Positions 9,546 to 17,262 of a stretch of DNA of 38,541 nt are shown piece by piece. The stretch is taken from the NCBI GenBank assembly GCA_029880105.1, contig JAOUPA010000004.1, positions 1 to 38,541 of the forward strand. Direction: 5' to 3'. The position numbers were made by a program, and so were the translations under genes. The notes below the pieces were generated by a model, which saw only the letters and a program-made list of their open reading frames with translations, had not been told where the DNA came from and ran no database searches. The stretch comes from Gammaproteobacteria bacterium (GTDB taxonomy: Bacteria; Pseudomonadota; Gammaproteobacteria; SZUA-229). Positions within the stretch are counted from its first letter, which is position 1, and each line of letters opens with the position of its first letter.

Positions 9546-10576
9546 TGTTGGTCGTGAACAATTTCTGAGCCTGGTTTTCTTTCAAGTAGTTGCCTGACGG
9601 CCTCCTGTGGAGACAGGTTCTCGTATAACACCTTGTATACTTGCTCGATAATGGGCAGTTCCACGTTATATTTTTCGGCAAGGCGCATTGCTTCTCGTGC
9701 GGTCCTGACACCTTCAATTTCCTGACCTATCTGCTGTTTTATTTCCTCTTTTGACAGTCCCTCTGCCAGCTTCAGGCCCATACGACGATTTCGAGACTGG
9801 TTATCGGTACAGGTCAGAACCAGATCACCCATGCCGGCAAGGCCCATAAAGGTTTCACGATGGGCTCCCATTACCACACCTAGTCGCATCAGCTCAGCCA
9901 GTCCACGCGTAATCAGCGCCGCCCTCGCATTGGCACCAAACCCCAGACCATCAGCCGCACCCGAGGCAATCGCCAGTACATTTTTTAGCGCACCACCCAG
10001 CTCAACACCAACCATATCATTGCTAGTGTAGGCCCTGAAGTTTCCGTGGTGCAGGCAGTGACTGATCTTATTGGCCAGCTCCTCTGATTCTGAAGCCACT
10101 GTAATTGCCGTTGGCAAGCCCAACGCTACCTCTCGGGCAAAAGTAGGCCCTGATATCACTACAAATTTAGAGCACTGTGGCAGCTCTTCCTTAACCACCT
10201 GATGCAGCAATTTACCGGTACCTTCTTCAAGACCCTTACTGGCCCAGGTCACCGCAGTATCCTTATCGATAAAAACCGAGGCCTTGGCCAGAAATGAACG
10301 AAAGACATAACTGGGGATAGCCAGCAAAATCCAGCTGGCTGATTTCAGTGCCAGCTCCAAGCTGGGCTGTATCTTTAATGTCTCAGGAAAGGGAATATCT
10401 GGAATAAACTGCTGGTTACAGCGCTCTTTCTGCAGGCGCTCCATGTGCTCAGGCTCGTTCCCCCATAACGTGACTTCTGAGCCAGCATTGGCCATATGTA
10501 TGGCCAGCGCAGTACCCCATGAACCCGCACCTATAACCGTGACCGGCCCTGGTCCTGCTTTATCCTCAGCAGACAT
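9542..10576 (-). CDS. gpsA: Glycerol-3-phosphate dehydrogenase [NAD(P)+]
   Basis: 344 aa; VIGAGSWGTALAIHMA, VISGPTFAREVA, ELGGALKNVLAIASG, LAGMGDLVLTCTDNQSRNRRMG. Confidence 0.95.
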   Translation of the reverse strand: MSAEDKAGPGPVTVIGAGSWGTALAIHMANAGSEVTLWGNEPEHMERLQKERCNQQFIPDIPFPETLKIQPSLELALKSASWILLAIPSYVFRSFLAKASVFIDKDTAVTWASKGLEEGTGKLLHQVVKEELPQCSKFVVISGPTFAREVALGLPTAITVASESEELANKISHCLHHGNFRAYTSNDMVGVELGGALKNVLAIASGAADGLGFGANARAALITRGLAELMRLGVVMGAHRETFMGLAGMGDLVLTCTDNQSRNRRMGLKLAEGLSKEEIKQQIGQEIEGVRTAREAMRLAEKYNVELPIIEQVYKVLYENLSPQEAVRQLLERKPGSEIVHDQH

Positions 10577-10579
10577 TAA

Positions 10580-11050
10580 TTAATGGGCCGTACCTTGAGC
10601 CGCGGCTGCCTGTTGCTGTTTCTGCTGCATAAACAACGCATTAAAATTAATCGGTGAAAGTAATAGAGATGGAAAACCTCCCTTGTTGACAAAATCAGCG
10701 ATAGCTTCCCTTGCAAACGGAAACAACGCCTCCGGACAATAGGCGCCCAGCATTCCCTCCAGATTTTCTTTTGGGAAACCTGATAGCATAAACAGGCCGG
10801 CCTGTTTTACCTCAACAAGAAAAGCTGTTTTTTCATTTTTCTTGGCAGTAACTGTTATATTTAACAACACCTCATAGATGTTCTGCCCAACTGCCTGATG
10901 TGAACTATTTATTTGCACATTAATATCTGGTTTCCATTCACCATCAGCAAAAACAGAGGGTGAGTTAGGTGCTTCAAACGACACATCCTTTAAATAAATT
11001 TTCTGAATAGCAAACTGCTGCTCTGCTACCTGTTGATTTTCTTCTGTCAT
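10580..11050 (-). CDS. secB: Protein-export chaperone SecB
   Basis: 156 aa; FAIQKIYLKDVSFEAPNSP, EVKQAGLFMLSGF, YCPEALFPFAREAIADFVNKGGFPSLLLSPINFNALF. Confidence 0.95.
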   Translation of the reverse strand: MTEENQQVAEQQFAIQKIYLKDVSFEAPNSPSVFADGEWKPDINVQINSSHQAVGQNIYEVLLNITVTAKKNEKTAFLVEVKQAGLFMLSGFPKENLEGMLGAYCPEALFPFAREAIADFVNKGGFPSLLLSPINFNALFMQQKQQQAAAAQGTAH

Positions 11051-11095
11051 AGTAATCCACTCTAAAGCAGCGCCTTAATTAACGCCTCATTAAAA

Positions 11096-11524
11096 TTATT
11101 TTTTTGTTGTTGGTAATTTTGCTTCCAGCCAGGCATTTATGCCGCCTGCAATATTGTGTACATTGGTAAAACCGGCCTGAGTCAGTAAGCGACAGGCCCT
11201 GGTAGACGAGGCACCACTGTTACAATATGCGAGTACTACTGATTGTTTTTTTGAGGCGAGACTATCCAGCTTTTCCTTGAACACAGAGAGCGGCAGATTG
11301 GTCGCCCCTTTAATATGCCCCTTACCAAAATCACTACTCTCGCGCACATCGATAATCAGCGCATCATCATTGCTATTAATAAGACGAATTGCACTCATGG
11401 GATTAAGATGAATCGACTGGTTCGTCCGGCTCTCAAACTCAGCCTTAACCAGCAACACCAGTACAACCACCAACGCCATCCACAAATAAGGATGGTTCGC
11501 TACAAACTCAAACATCTGTTCCAT
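11096..11524 (-). CDS. Membrane-anchored rhodanese-like sulfurtransferase (YibN-like)
   Basis: 142 aa; N-terminal TM (YLWMALVVVLVLLV), rhodanese domain with catalytic loop YCNSGASSTRACRLL. Confidence 0.88.
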   Translation of the reverse strand: MEQMFEFVANHPYLWMALVVVLVLLVKAEFESRTNQSIHLNPMSAIRLINSNDDALIIDVRESSDFGKGHIKGATNLPLSVFKEKLDSLASKKQSVVLAYCNSGASSTRACRLLTQAGFTNVHNIAGGINAWLEAKLPTTKK

Positions 11525-11538
11525 AATAAAACGCTTAT

Positions 11539-11880
11539 TTATTCAAAATCACCGAATTTTAGACCAGTGGAACAGAAAACCTCCTGCATCATACCAATCA
11601 GTCGTAGCGTGCGGGTATCGCCGACACGATAAAACACCTTATTGGCGTCCTTACGTGATGCCAGAATACCCTTATCACGTAAAATGGCCAGATGCTGTGA
11701 AATATTACTCTGTGAGGTACCCACAGCATCTACGATATCCTGTACACTGACTTCCTGGTCGCCCAGCGTACAGAGTATTTTTAAACGAAGCGGATGCGAC
11801 ATCGCTTTAAGTGAACGCGATGCACGGTTAATATCCTCTTCACGAGTCATTAATAATGGATCTTCCTGACTTGCACTCAT
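11539..11880 (-). CDS. ArsR/SmtB-family regulator, possible SqrR/BigR/YgaV-type persulfide sensor
   Basis: 113 aa winged HTH (LKAMSHPLRLKILCTLGDQEVSVQDIVDAVGTSQSNISQHLAILRDKGILASRKDANKVFYRVGD). Only two cysteines, C37 and C103. Confidence 0.85.
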   Translation of the reverse strand: MSASQEDPLLMTREEDINRASRSLKAMSHPLRLKILCTLGDQEVSVQDIVDAVGTSQSNISQHLAILRDKGILASRKDANKVFYRVGDTRTLRLIGMMQEVFCSTGLKFGDFE

Positions 11881-12025
11881 GAGCTACCTTGACCTCTACG
11901 TTGATCTATAACTATATAATTAAAAACCAATACGATATTACACTGTTTCAGTAAAAAATACACCGAACAGATAAAATATAAAAACAAACTTAATATTTTT
12001 AATAATTGAAAGAAAGGCTCTGTTT

Positions 12026-13249
12026 TTGCGTAATAAAAACACCAGTTCAATTCTCGCACAACCTATAATAAAGCACGGCTCAATCTGCTTTCTGCTAGCT
12101 TTTTATCCCTTATATCAACCAGTTACCCTGTTTGCTGAAAATGAGTCTGATATTCCCGTCTATCAGGAAAAGCTCGATCGCCTACAACAAAGTATTCTCA
12201 ATATTCAAAAACACCTGAAAGAAACCCGTGGACACCGCGGCAATACCCTTACCGAATTGCAACAGCTCGAGAGTGCAATCAGCAATAATGCTCGAGCTCT
12301 CAAAAAGACTGAAGACGAGATAAAGGCCATCAACGCTCGCATCACCAAAACTAGAAAAAATCTCGAACTACTCAATCGGCAACTAAAAAAACAGAAATTT
12401 ATTCTTGGCGAGCAGCTCAGGGCTGCCTACGCACTGGGTGCCCAGCAAAACATGAAGATGCTACTTAATCAGCAGGATCCTGCTGAAATGGGGCGAATTC
12501 AGGCCTATTTTAACTACCTGAACAGGGCGCGTCAGACTGAAATACAGCAATTCATTACAACTATCGAAAGTAAGCGACAACAGGAACTGGAGCTCTCCAA
12601 TAACCTTGATTCACAGAAATCCGCGCTTGAGACACGTAAAAAGCAGACACGCGAGCTTCAGAAGCAGCGTTTACAACGCAATCAACTGCTCGTCCAGCTT
12701 GATGAAAAAATAAAGAATCAGGAACAGACTCTAACCGGCCTCGAGGCCAGCCGTAATAAAATTGAAGACCTTCTCCACTCTCTCGGCCAGATACTGGCCG
12801 ATATCCCAGTGTCTCCCGGAGAAGACAGGCCCTTTAAGCAACAAAAAGGCACATTACCCTGGCCTATCAAAGGCCCCTTCATCGCTCACTATGGGCAGAA
12901 GCGTAATCAGGGTGACTTAAAATGGAATGGCGTACTGATTGGATCTTCTTATGGCACACCCGTTCGCGCCATCAGCCATGGCCGTGTCGCTTTTTCTGAC
13001 TGGCTACAGGGATTCGGATTTATCTCCATCATTGACCATGGCGATGGCTATATGAGTCTCTATGGTCACAACGAATCATTATTTAAGCAGGCTGGAGACT
13101 GGGTCACCGCGGGCGAGATCATTGCCACAACCGGGGACAGCGGTGGCCAACCAGACCCCGGGCTTTATTTTGAGATTCGCTCTCGTGGCAAACCCATTGA
13201 CCCTCAGGAGTGGTGCTCCAGCAAGGCCAGACACGCCGCAACGCGGTAA
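12026..13249 (+). CDS. envC: Murein hydrolase activator EnvC-like (M23/LytM domain with coiled coil)
   Basis: 407 aa; signal-like N-terminus, long coiled coil, degenerate M23 domain (GVLIGSSYGTPVRAISHGRVAFSDWLQGFGFISIIDHGDGYMSLYGHNESLFKQAGDWVTAGEIIATTGDSGG). TTG start with AAAGG about 8 nt upstream. Confidence 0.88.
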   Translation: MRNKNTSSILAQPIIKHGSICFLLAFYPLYQPVTLFAENESDIPVYQEKLDRLQQSILNIQKHLKETRGHRGNTLTELQQLESAISNNARALKKTEDEIKAINARITKTRKNLELLNRQLKKQKFILGEQLRAAYALGAQQNMKMLLNQQDPAEMGRIQAYFNYLNRARQTEIQQFITTIESKRQQELELSNNLDSQKSALETRKKQTRELQKQRLQRNQLLVQLDEKIKNQEQTLTGLEASRNKIEDLLHSLGQILADIPVSPGEDRPFKQQKGTLPWPIKGPFIAHYGQKRNQGDLKWNGVLIGSSYGTPVRAISHGRVAFSDWLQGFGFISIIDHGDGYMSLYGHNESLFKQAGDWVTAGEIIATTGDSGGQPDPGLYFEIRSRGKPIDPQEWCSSKARHAATR

Positions 13250-13317
13250 TCTTGCTAGTGATTTCATTAGAGAGCAATTACAGGGAACCCATCGTTCAGC
13301 TTTTACTCAAAATAATG

Positions 13318-13340
13318 CTATAGTGTGGCCACACTTATAG
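13318..13340. promoter_or_regulatory. Palindromic candidate operator overlapping a -10-like TATAGT, upstream of ctpA
   Basis: ctatagtgtggccacacttatag; perfect 14-bp palindrome AGTGTGGCCACACT at 13322-13335, arms extendable with one bulged T. Confidence 0.4.
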
Positions 13341-13428
13341 TAACCAGCCCTTACTACCGAGCTTGCAAAGCAAGCCAAACCGGGCCTGCATTTATACATA
13401 ACCGGCTTTATGTGCACGGAGTTTTTTA

Positions 13429-14754
13429 ATGAGTAAACAGTTCAGAACAGCGCTTCTTTTAACCCTGGGTATCCTAATCGGCATCACAGCCTCTATAACT
13501 GGCAATGTTATGGCCAGCAAGGAATCCACTAACGGCCTCCCTCTGAATGAGTTACGTAATCTCTCTGATATTTTTTCGCGCATTAAATCTGACTATGTTG
13601 AAGTAGTCGAGGATAAAGTCCTGCTCGAAAATGCCATTAAGGGCATGCTCTCAGGACTGGATCCACACTCAACCTACCTTAACCCCGAAGAATACAAAGA
13701 ATTGCAAATTGGCACCACCGGTCAATTTGGTGGCCTTGGTATTCAGGTAGGCATGGAAGATGGCTTTGTCAAAGTTATCTCTCCTATTGATGACACACCC
13801 GCATTCCATGCTGGCGTTCAGGCTGGCGACCTGATTATTCGACTCGATGAGAAACCCGTTAAAGGCATGACCCTGAACGATGCCGTCAACATTATGCGCG
13901 GTAAACCCGGCACAGCTATCAAACTCACCATTGTGCGCGAGGGCGTTGATAAGCCACTGGTAATTTCTATTACCCGTGACATCATCAAGGTTGATAGCGT
14001 TAAAAGCCGTATGTTAGAGCCTGGCTATGGTTATGTGCGCATCACAAACTTCCAGTCCAAAACACCTGCAGACCTGCTCAAGGCCATTAATTCATTGAAA
14101 GAAGAATACGGTAGTGAGCTTAAGGGGCTGGTTCTCGATCTTCGCAACAACCCAGGTGGTGTTCTCAACGCAGCTGCTGATGTCGCCGATCTTTTTATCG
14201 AAAAAGGCAAGCTGGTTTACACCGAGGGACGCATTGAAAATTCTAAGTTTGAATTTAATGCAAAACCTGGTGATACCTTAAACCATGCACCGATTGTAGT
14301 CCTGATCAACGGTGGTTCAGCTTCGGCTTCTGAAATTGTCGCAGGCGCATTACAGGATCATCACCGTGCCGTCGTCATGGGTAGCAAATCCTTTGGCAAG
14401 GGCTCTGTGCAAACTATTCAGGAACTACGCAGTGGTGGCGCGGTTAAAATTACTACTGCACGTTATTTCACACCTTCAGGCCGTTCTATTCAGGGTGAAG
14501 GCATTGAACCTGATATTCATCTGGACACCTTCAAAATCACCGAAACAGAGACAGACAAGGTGTCACGTCTAAAAGAGGCTGATCTTGGTAATCATATTTC
14601 GAACCCTGATAAATCCGATGAAGAAATTAAAAAGGAAAACCTGGCCAAGGAAGAGTCCGAAAAAAATAAAAAAGTACTGGCTGCTGAAGATTACCAGTTG
14701 CACGAGGCGCTGGTATTACTCAAAGGCCTAAGCATACTTCATCCTAAATCATGA
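13429..14754 (+). CDS. ctpA: S41 family carboxy-terminal processing peptidase
   Basis: 441 aa; PDZ domain (VISPIDDTPAFHAGVQAGDLIIRLD), LDLRNNPGGVLNAA, catalytic NGGSASASEIVAGALQDHHRAVVMGSKSFGKGSVQ. Confidence 0.93.
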   Translation: MSKQFRTALLLTLGILIGITASITGNVMASKESTNGLPLNELRNLSDIFSRIKSDYVEVVEDKVLLENAIKGMLSGLDPHSTYLNPEEYKELQIGTTGQFGGLGIQVGMEDGFVKVISPIDDTPAFHAGVQAGDLIIRLDEKPVKGMTLNDAVNIMRGKPGTAIKLTIVREGVDKPLVISITRDIIKVDSVKSRMLEPGYGYVRITNFQSKTPADLLKAINSLKEEYGSELKGLVLDLRNNPGGVLNAAADVADLFIEKGKLVYTEGRIENSKFEFNAKPGDTLNHAPIVVLINGGSASASEIVAGALQDHHRAVVMGSKSFGKGSVQTIQELRSGGAVKITTARYFTPSGRSIQGEGIEPDIHLDTFKITETETDKVSRLKEADLGNHISNPDKSDEEIKKENLAKEESEKNKKVLAAEDYQLHEALVLLKGLSILHPKS

Positions 14755-14764
14755 AATAAAATTG

Positions 14765-15559
14765 ATGCGAGCGAATATCCAGAAATATATCAGACAATTT
14801 TTATTTCTATATTTGCTTGCCATTTTTAGTTCAGCCACTGAGGCTGCCAAGCTTGCCAGTATTATTATTGACGATATTGGCAACAGCTATGAATATGGCC
14901 AAGCAGTCATTAATCTACCGGCGCCCATTACGCTTTCTATATTGCCCAAAACTGAATTTGCAGCCCAACTAGCAACACAGGCATATAATGCCAGCAAGGA
15001 AGTCATGTTGCACCTGCCGTTACAATCGATAGAGCACCATAAACCAACACCTGGCACGCTCAAACTACACATGACCAGACAACAGTTTAGTCAGCAGGTG
15101 AAAGACAATATTGCCTCTGTCCCCTATATCAGGGGTATTAATAATCACATGGGTAGCCTGCTCAGCCAACACCCGGGACACATGGACTGGTTGATGGCTG
15201 AAGTTGCCAAGCACAATAATATGTTCTTCGTCGACAGCCTGACCAGCAGCAAATCTGTGATCACCGAAATGGCCACTGCCCATCAGGTGCCCAATCTGGT
15301 ACGCGATGTATTCCTCGACCCTGACTTTGAGCCCGATACCATCCACAAGCAATTTGATCAATTTATTGATCTCGTCAATAAAAACGGTCACGCTATCGCT
15401 ATTGCGCACCCACACCCATCGACTCTGTCTTTTCTCAAGGACAACCTGAGTCGATTAGCCGAAAATGGTATAGAACTAGTACCCGTCTCAAAACTACTTG
15501 AACTGAGAGGAGATGAAAACCATGTCACATGCACTGGTCCCACTTGCTCAGGGCTGTGA
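14765..15559 (+). CDS. Divergent polysaccharide deacetylase (YibQ family)
   Basis: Signal-like N-terminus, ASIIIDDIGNSYEYGQAVINLPAPITLSILP, EVMLHLPLQ, INNHMGSLLSQ, FFVDSLTSSKSV. ATG at 14765 chosen over the TTG at 14762. Confidence 0.85.
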   Translation: MRANIQKYIRQFLFLYLLAIFSSATEAAKLASIIIDDIGNSYEYGQAVINLPAPITLSILPKTEFAAQLATQAYNASKEVMLHLPLQSIEHHKPTPGTLKLHMTRQQFSQQVKDNIASVPYIRGINNHMGSLLSQHPGHMDWLMAEVAKHNNMFFVDSLTSSKSVITEMATAHQVPNLVRDVFLDPDFEPDTIHKQFDQFIDLVNKNGHAIAIAHPHPSTLSFLKDNLSRLAENGIELVPVSKLLELRGDENHVTCTGPTCSGL

Positions 15560-16064
15560 AGAGCTTGAGGCTATTACCATTACCGATCTACTCGTCAGGG
15601 CCGGTATCGAAGTAACAACAGCTGGCCTGGATAATCAACCGGTCACGGCTTCACGCGGCACCCGCATCATCCCAGATACCAATATCGATACGGTAAAAAA
15701 TAATCTTTTTGATTTAGTCGTGCTCCCTGGCGGGCTTCCCGGTGCCAACCATTTACGTGATGACCCACGTATACAGGCCATACTGAAACATCACGCAGCC
15801 AGTAATAAATGGCTTGCCGCCATCTGTGCCGCACCCAGGGCGCTGGCCGCTGCCGGATTACTCGATAATAAAAAAGTAACCTGTTATCCTGGCTCACTGT
15901 CTGACTACCCTGAACTGAATATCCAAACAACAGCCATTGAAATCGACGGCAATATCATCACTTCCCGTGGCCCCGGTACGGCCATGGATTTTGCCCTAAC
16001 CCTGATTGAACAGCTGAAAGGCAAAGAAAAGCGTGCTGAAATCGAGCATCAGCTAGCCCGATAA
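15522..16064 (+). CDS. yajL: DJ-1/PfpI family protein, YajL-like
   Basis: MSHALVPLAQGCEELEAITITDLLVRAGIEVTTA, nucleophile-elbow AAICAAPRALAAAG, GPGTAMDFAL. GAGAGGAG lies suitably upstream of the 15522 ATG; overlaps the 3' end of the previous CDS. Confidence 0.88.
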   Translation: MSHALVPLAQGCEELEAITITDLLVRAGIEVTTAGLDNQPVTASRGTRIIPDTNIDTVKNNLFDLVVLPGGLPGANHLRDDPRIQAILKHHAASNKWLAAICAAPRALAAAGLLDNKKVTCYPGSLSDYPELNIQTTAIEIDGNIITSRGPGTAMDFALTLIEQLKGKEKRAEIEHQLAR

Positions 16065-16096
16065 TAATAATTTATTAACCTTATTTTATTAATGGG

Positions 16097-16124
16097 TTGA
16101 ATAATTCTCATTTGCCTATATAAT
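16097..16124 (+). promoter_or_regulatory. Predicted sigma-70 promoter for the DsrC/TusE gene
   Basis: TTGAAT (16097-16102), 16-nt spacer, TATAAT (16119-16124). Confidence 0.55.
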
Positions 16125-16162
16125 ACTTGACCAAACTACTAGGTTATTTAGAGGAAACCACA

Positions 16163-16498
16163 ATGCAAGCAGAAGTAAACGGCAAGATCATCCAACTCAG
16201 CGAGGCTGGTTGGCTGGAAAATCTTGATGAATGGAGCGAAGAACTCGCTGTTCAAATCGCCAAAAATGAGCAAATTCCAGAACTAACTCAGGAGCACTGG
16301 GACATCATCAATGAAGCACGCGAATACTTTACAGAAAATGGTGCCGTATGTGAGCCTCGTAATTTTTCAAAAATCATGAAAAATAAATATGGCAAAGATC
16401 GTAGCGATCAAAAATACATTTACTCGCTGTTTCCAACAGGCCTGATCAAATGCGCTAACAAAATCGCTGGTCTGCCAAGACCCAAGGGCTGTAGCTAG
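16163..16498 (+). CDS. DsrC/TusE-family sulfur-carrier/relay protein
   Basis: 111 aa from ATG 16163 (GAGG at 16151); LTQEHWDIINEAREYF, KYIYSLFPTG, C-terminus GLIKCANKIAGLPRPKGCS with penultimate Cys. Upstream part of the track ORF (MTKLLGYLEETT) is likely untranslated. Confidence 0.9.
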   Translation: MQAEVNGKIIQLSEAGWLENLDEWSEELAVQIAKNEQIPELTQEHWDIINEAREYFTENGAVCEPRNFSKIMKNKYGKDRSDQKYIYSLFPTGLIKCANKIAGLPRPKGCS

Positions 16499-16517
16499 CA
16501 GTCTACCCTAGACAGGG

Positions 16518-17261
16518 ATGTCTTCATTTAACGCTATGCGTTTTATTATTTCTGTAATCTTATGCCTGTTCGCTATAAGTGCGACTTTTGCTTTTAATTT
16601 CATCACTGACAAAGAGCAGATCAACTTTGACAATTACTCTACTGGTGCAGAAAGAAAGCAGGCCTTTATCAGCTTTCTAACGCCCGTCATTGAAAAGAAC
16701 AATCGCAAAATACTTGATGATCGAAACAAACTAATCCGACTCAGTCAAAAATCGAAACTGAATATCCGCGAGCAGCGTTGGCTGAATCACATCAGTCAGA
16801 TTTACAACAATGACAGCATTGATCCGCATGACAATAGATTATGGAGTTCACTGCTGGATAAAATTGATATCATCCCTGTCTCACTTGCCCTCGCACAAGG
16901 GGCCAAGGAAAGCGGCTGGGGTACTTCTCGATTTGCACAACTGGCAAATAATTATTTTGGCCAGTGGTGCTACAGCAAAGGCTGTGGCCTTATACCTAAC
17001 AAACGGCAGGGCAATGCCAGTCACGAAGTCGCCAGTTATAATTCCGTTGAGGAATCAGTTTCAACTTACATGAATAATCTGAATACGAATCCAGCCTATC
17101 AAAAACTGCGAGACATTAGAGCTCAACTGAGAAATTCCGGAAAAGTCATTACTGGAGAGCATCTCGCAAAAGGCCTGTATCAGTATTCTGAAACAGGACA
17201 GAATTATGTTAAAGAACTTCAATCCTTAATCCGCAATATCAAACTCGTGTTATCAAGCTAA
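16518..17261 (+). CDS. Bax-like glucosaminidase-domain protein (peptidoglycan hydrolase family)
   Basis: 247 aa; ALAQGAKESGWGTSRFAQLANNYFGQWCYSKGCGLIP, ...YNSVEESVSTYMNNLNTNPAYQKLRDIRAQLR. Confidence 0.85.
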   Translation: MSSFNAMRFIISVILCLFAISATFAFNFITDKEQINFDNYSTGAERKQAFISFLTPVIEKNNRKILDDRNKLIRLSQKSKLNIREQRWLNHISQIYNNDSIDPHDNRLWSSLLDKIDIIPVSLALAQGAKESGWGTSRFAQLANNYFGQWCYSKGCGLIPNKRQGNASHEVASYNSVEESVSTYMNNLNTNPAYQKLRDIRAQLRNSGKVITGEHLAKGLYQYSETGQNYVKELQSLIRNIKLVLSS

Positions 17262-17262
17262 A

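Noticed and set aside
15065-15415. 116-aa minus-strand ORF antisense to the yibQ-like gene
   Set aside because: Overlaps a recognisable conserved gene; no independent support.
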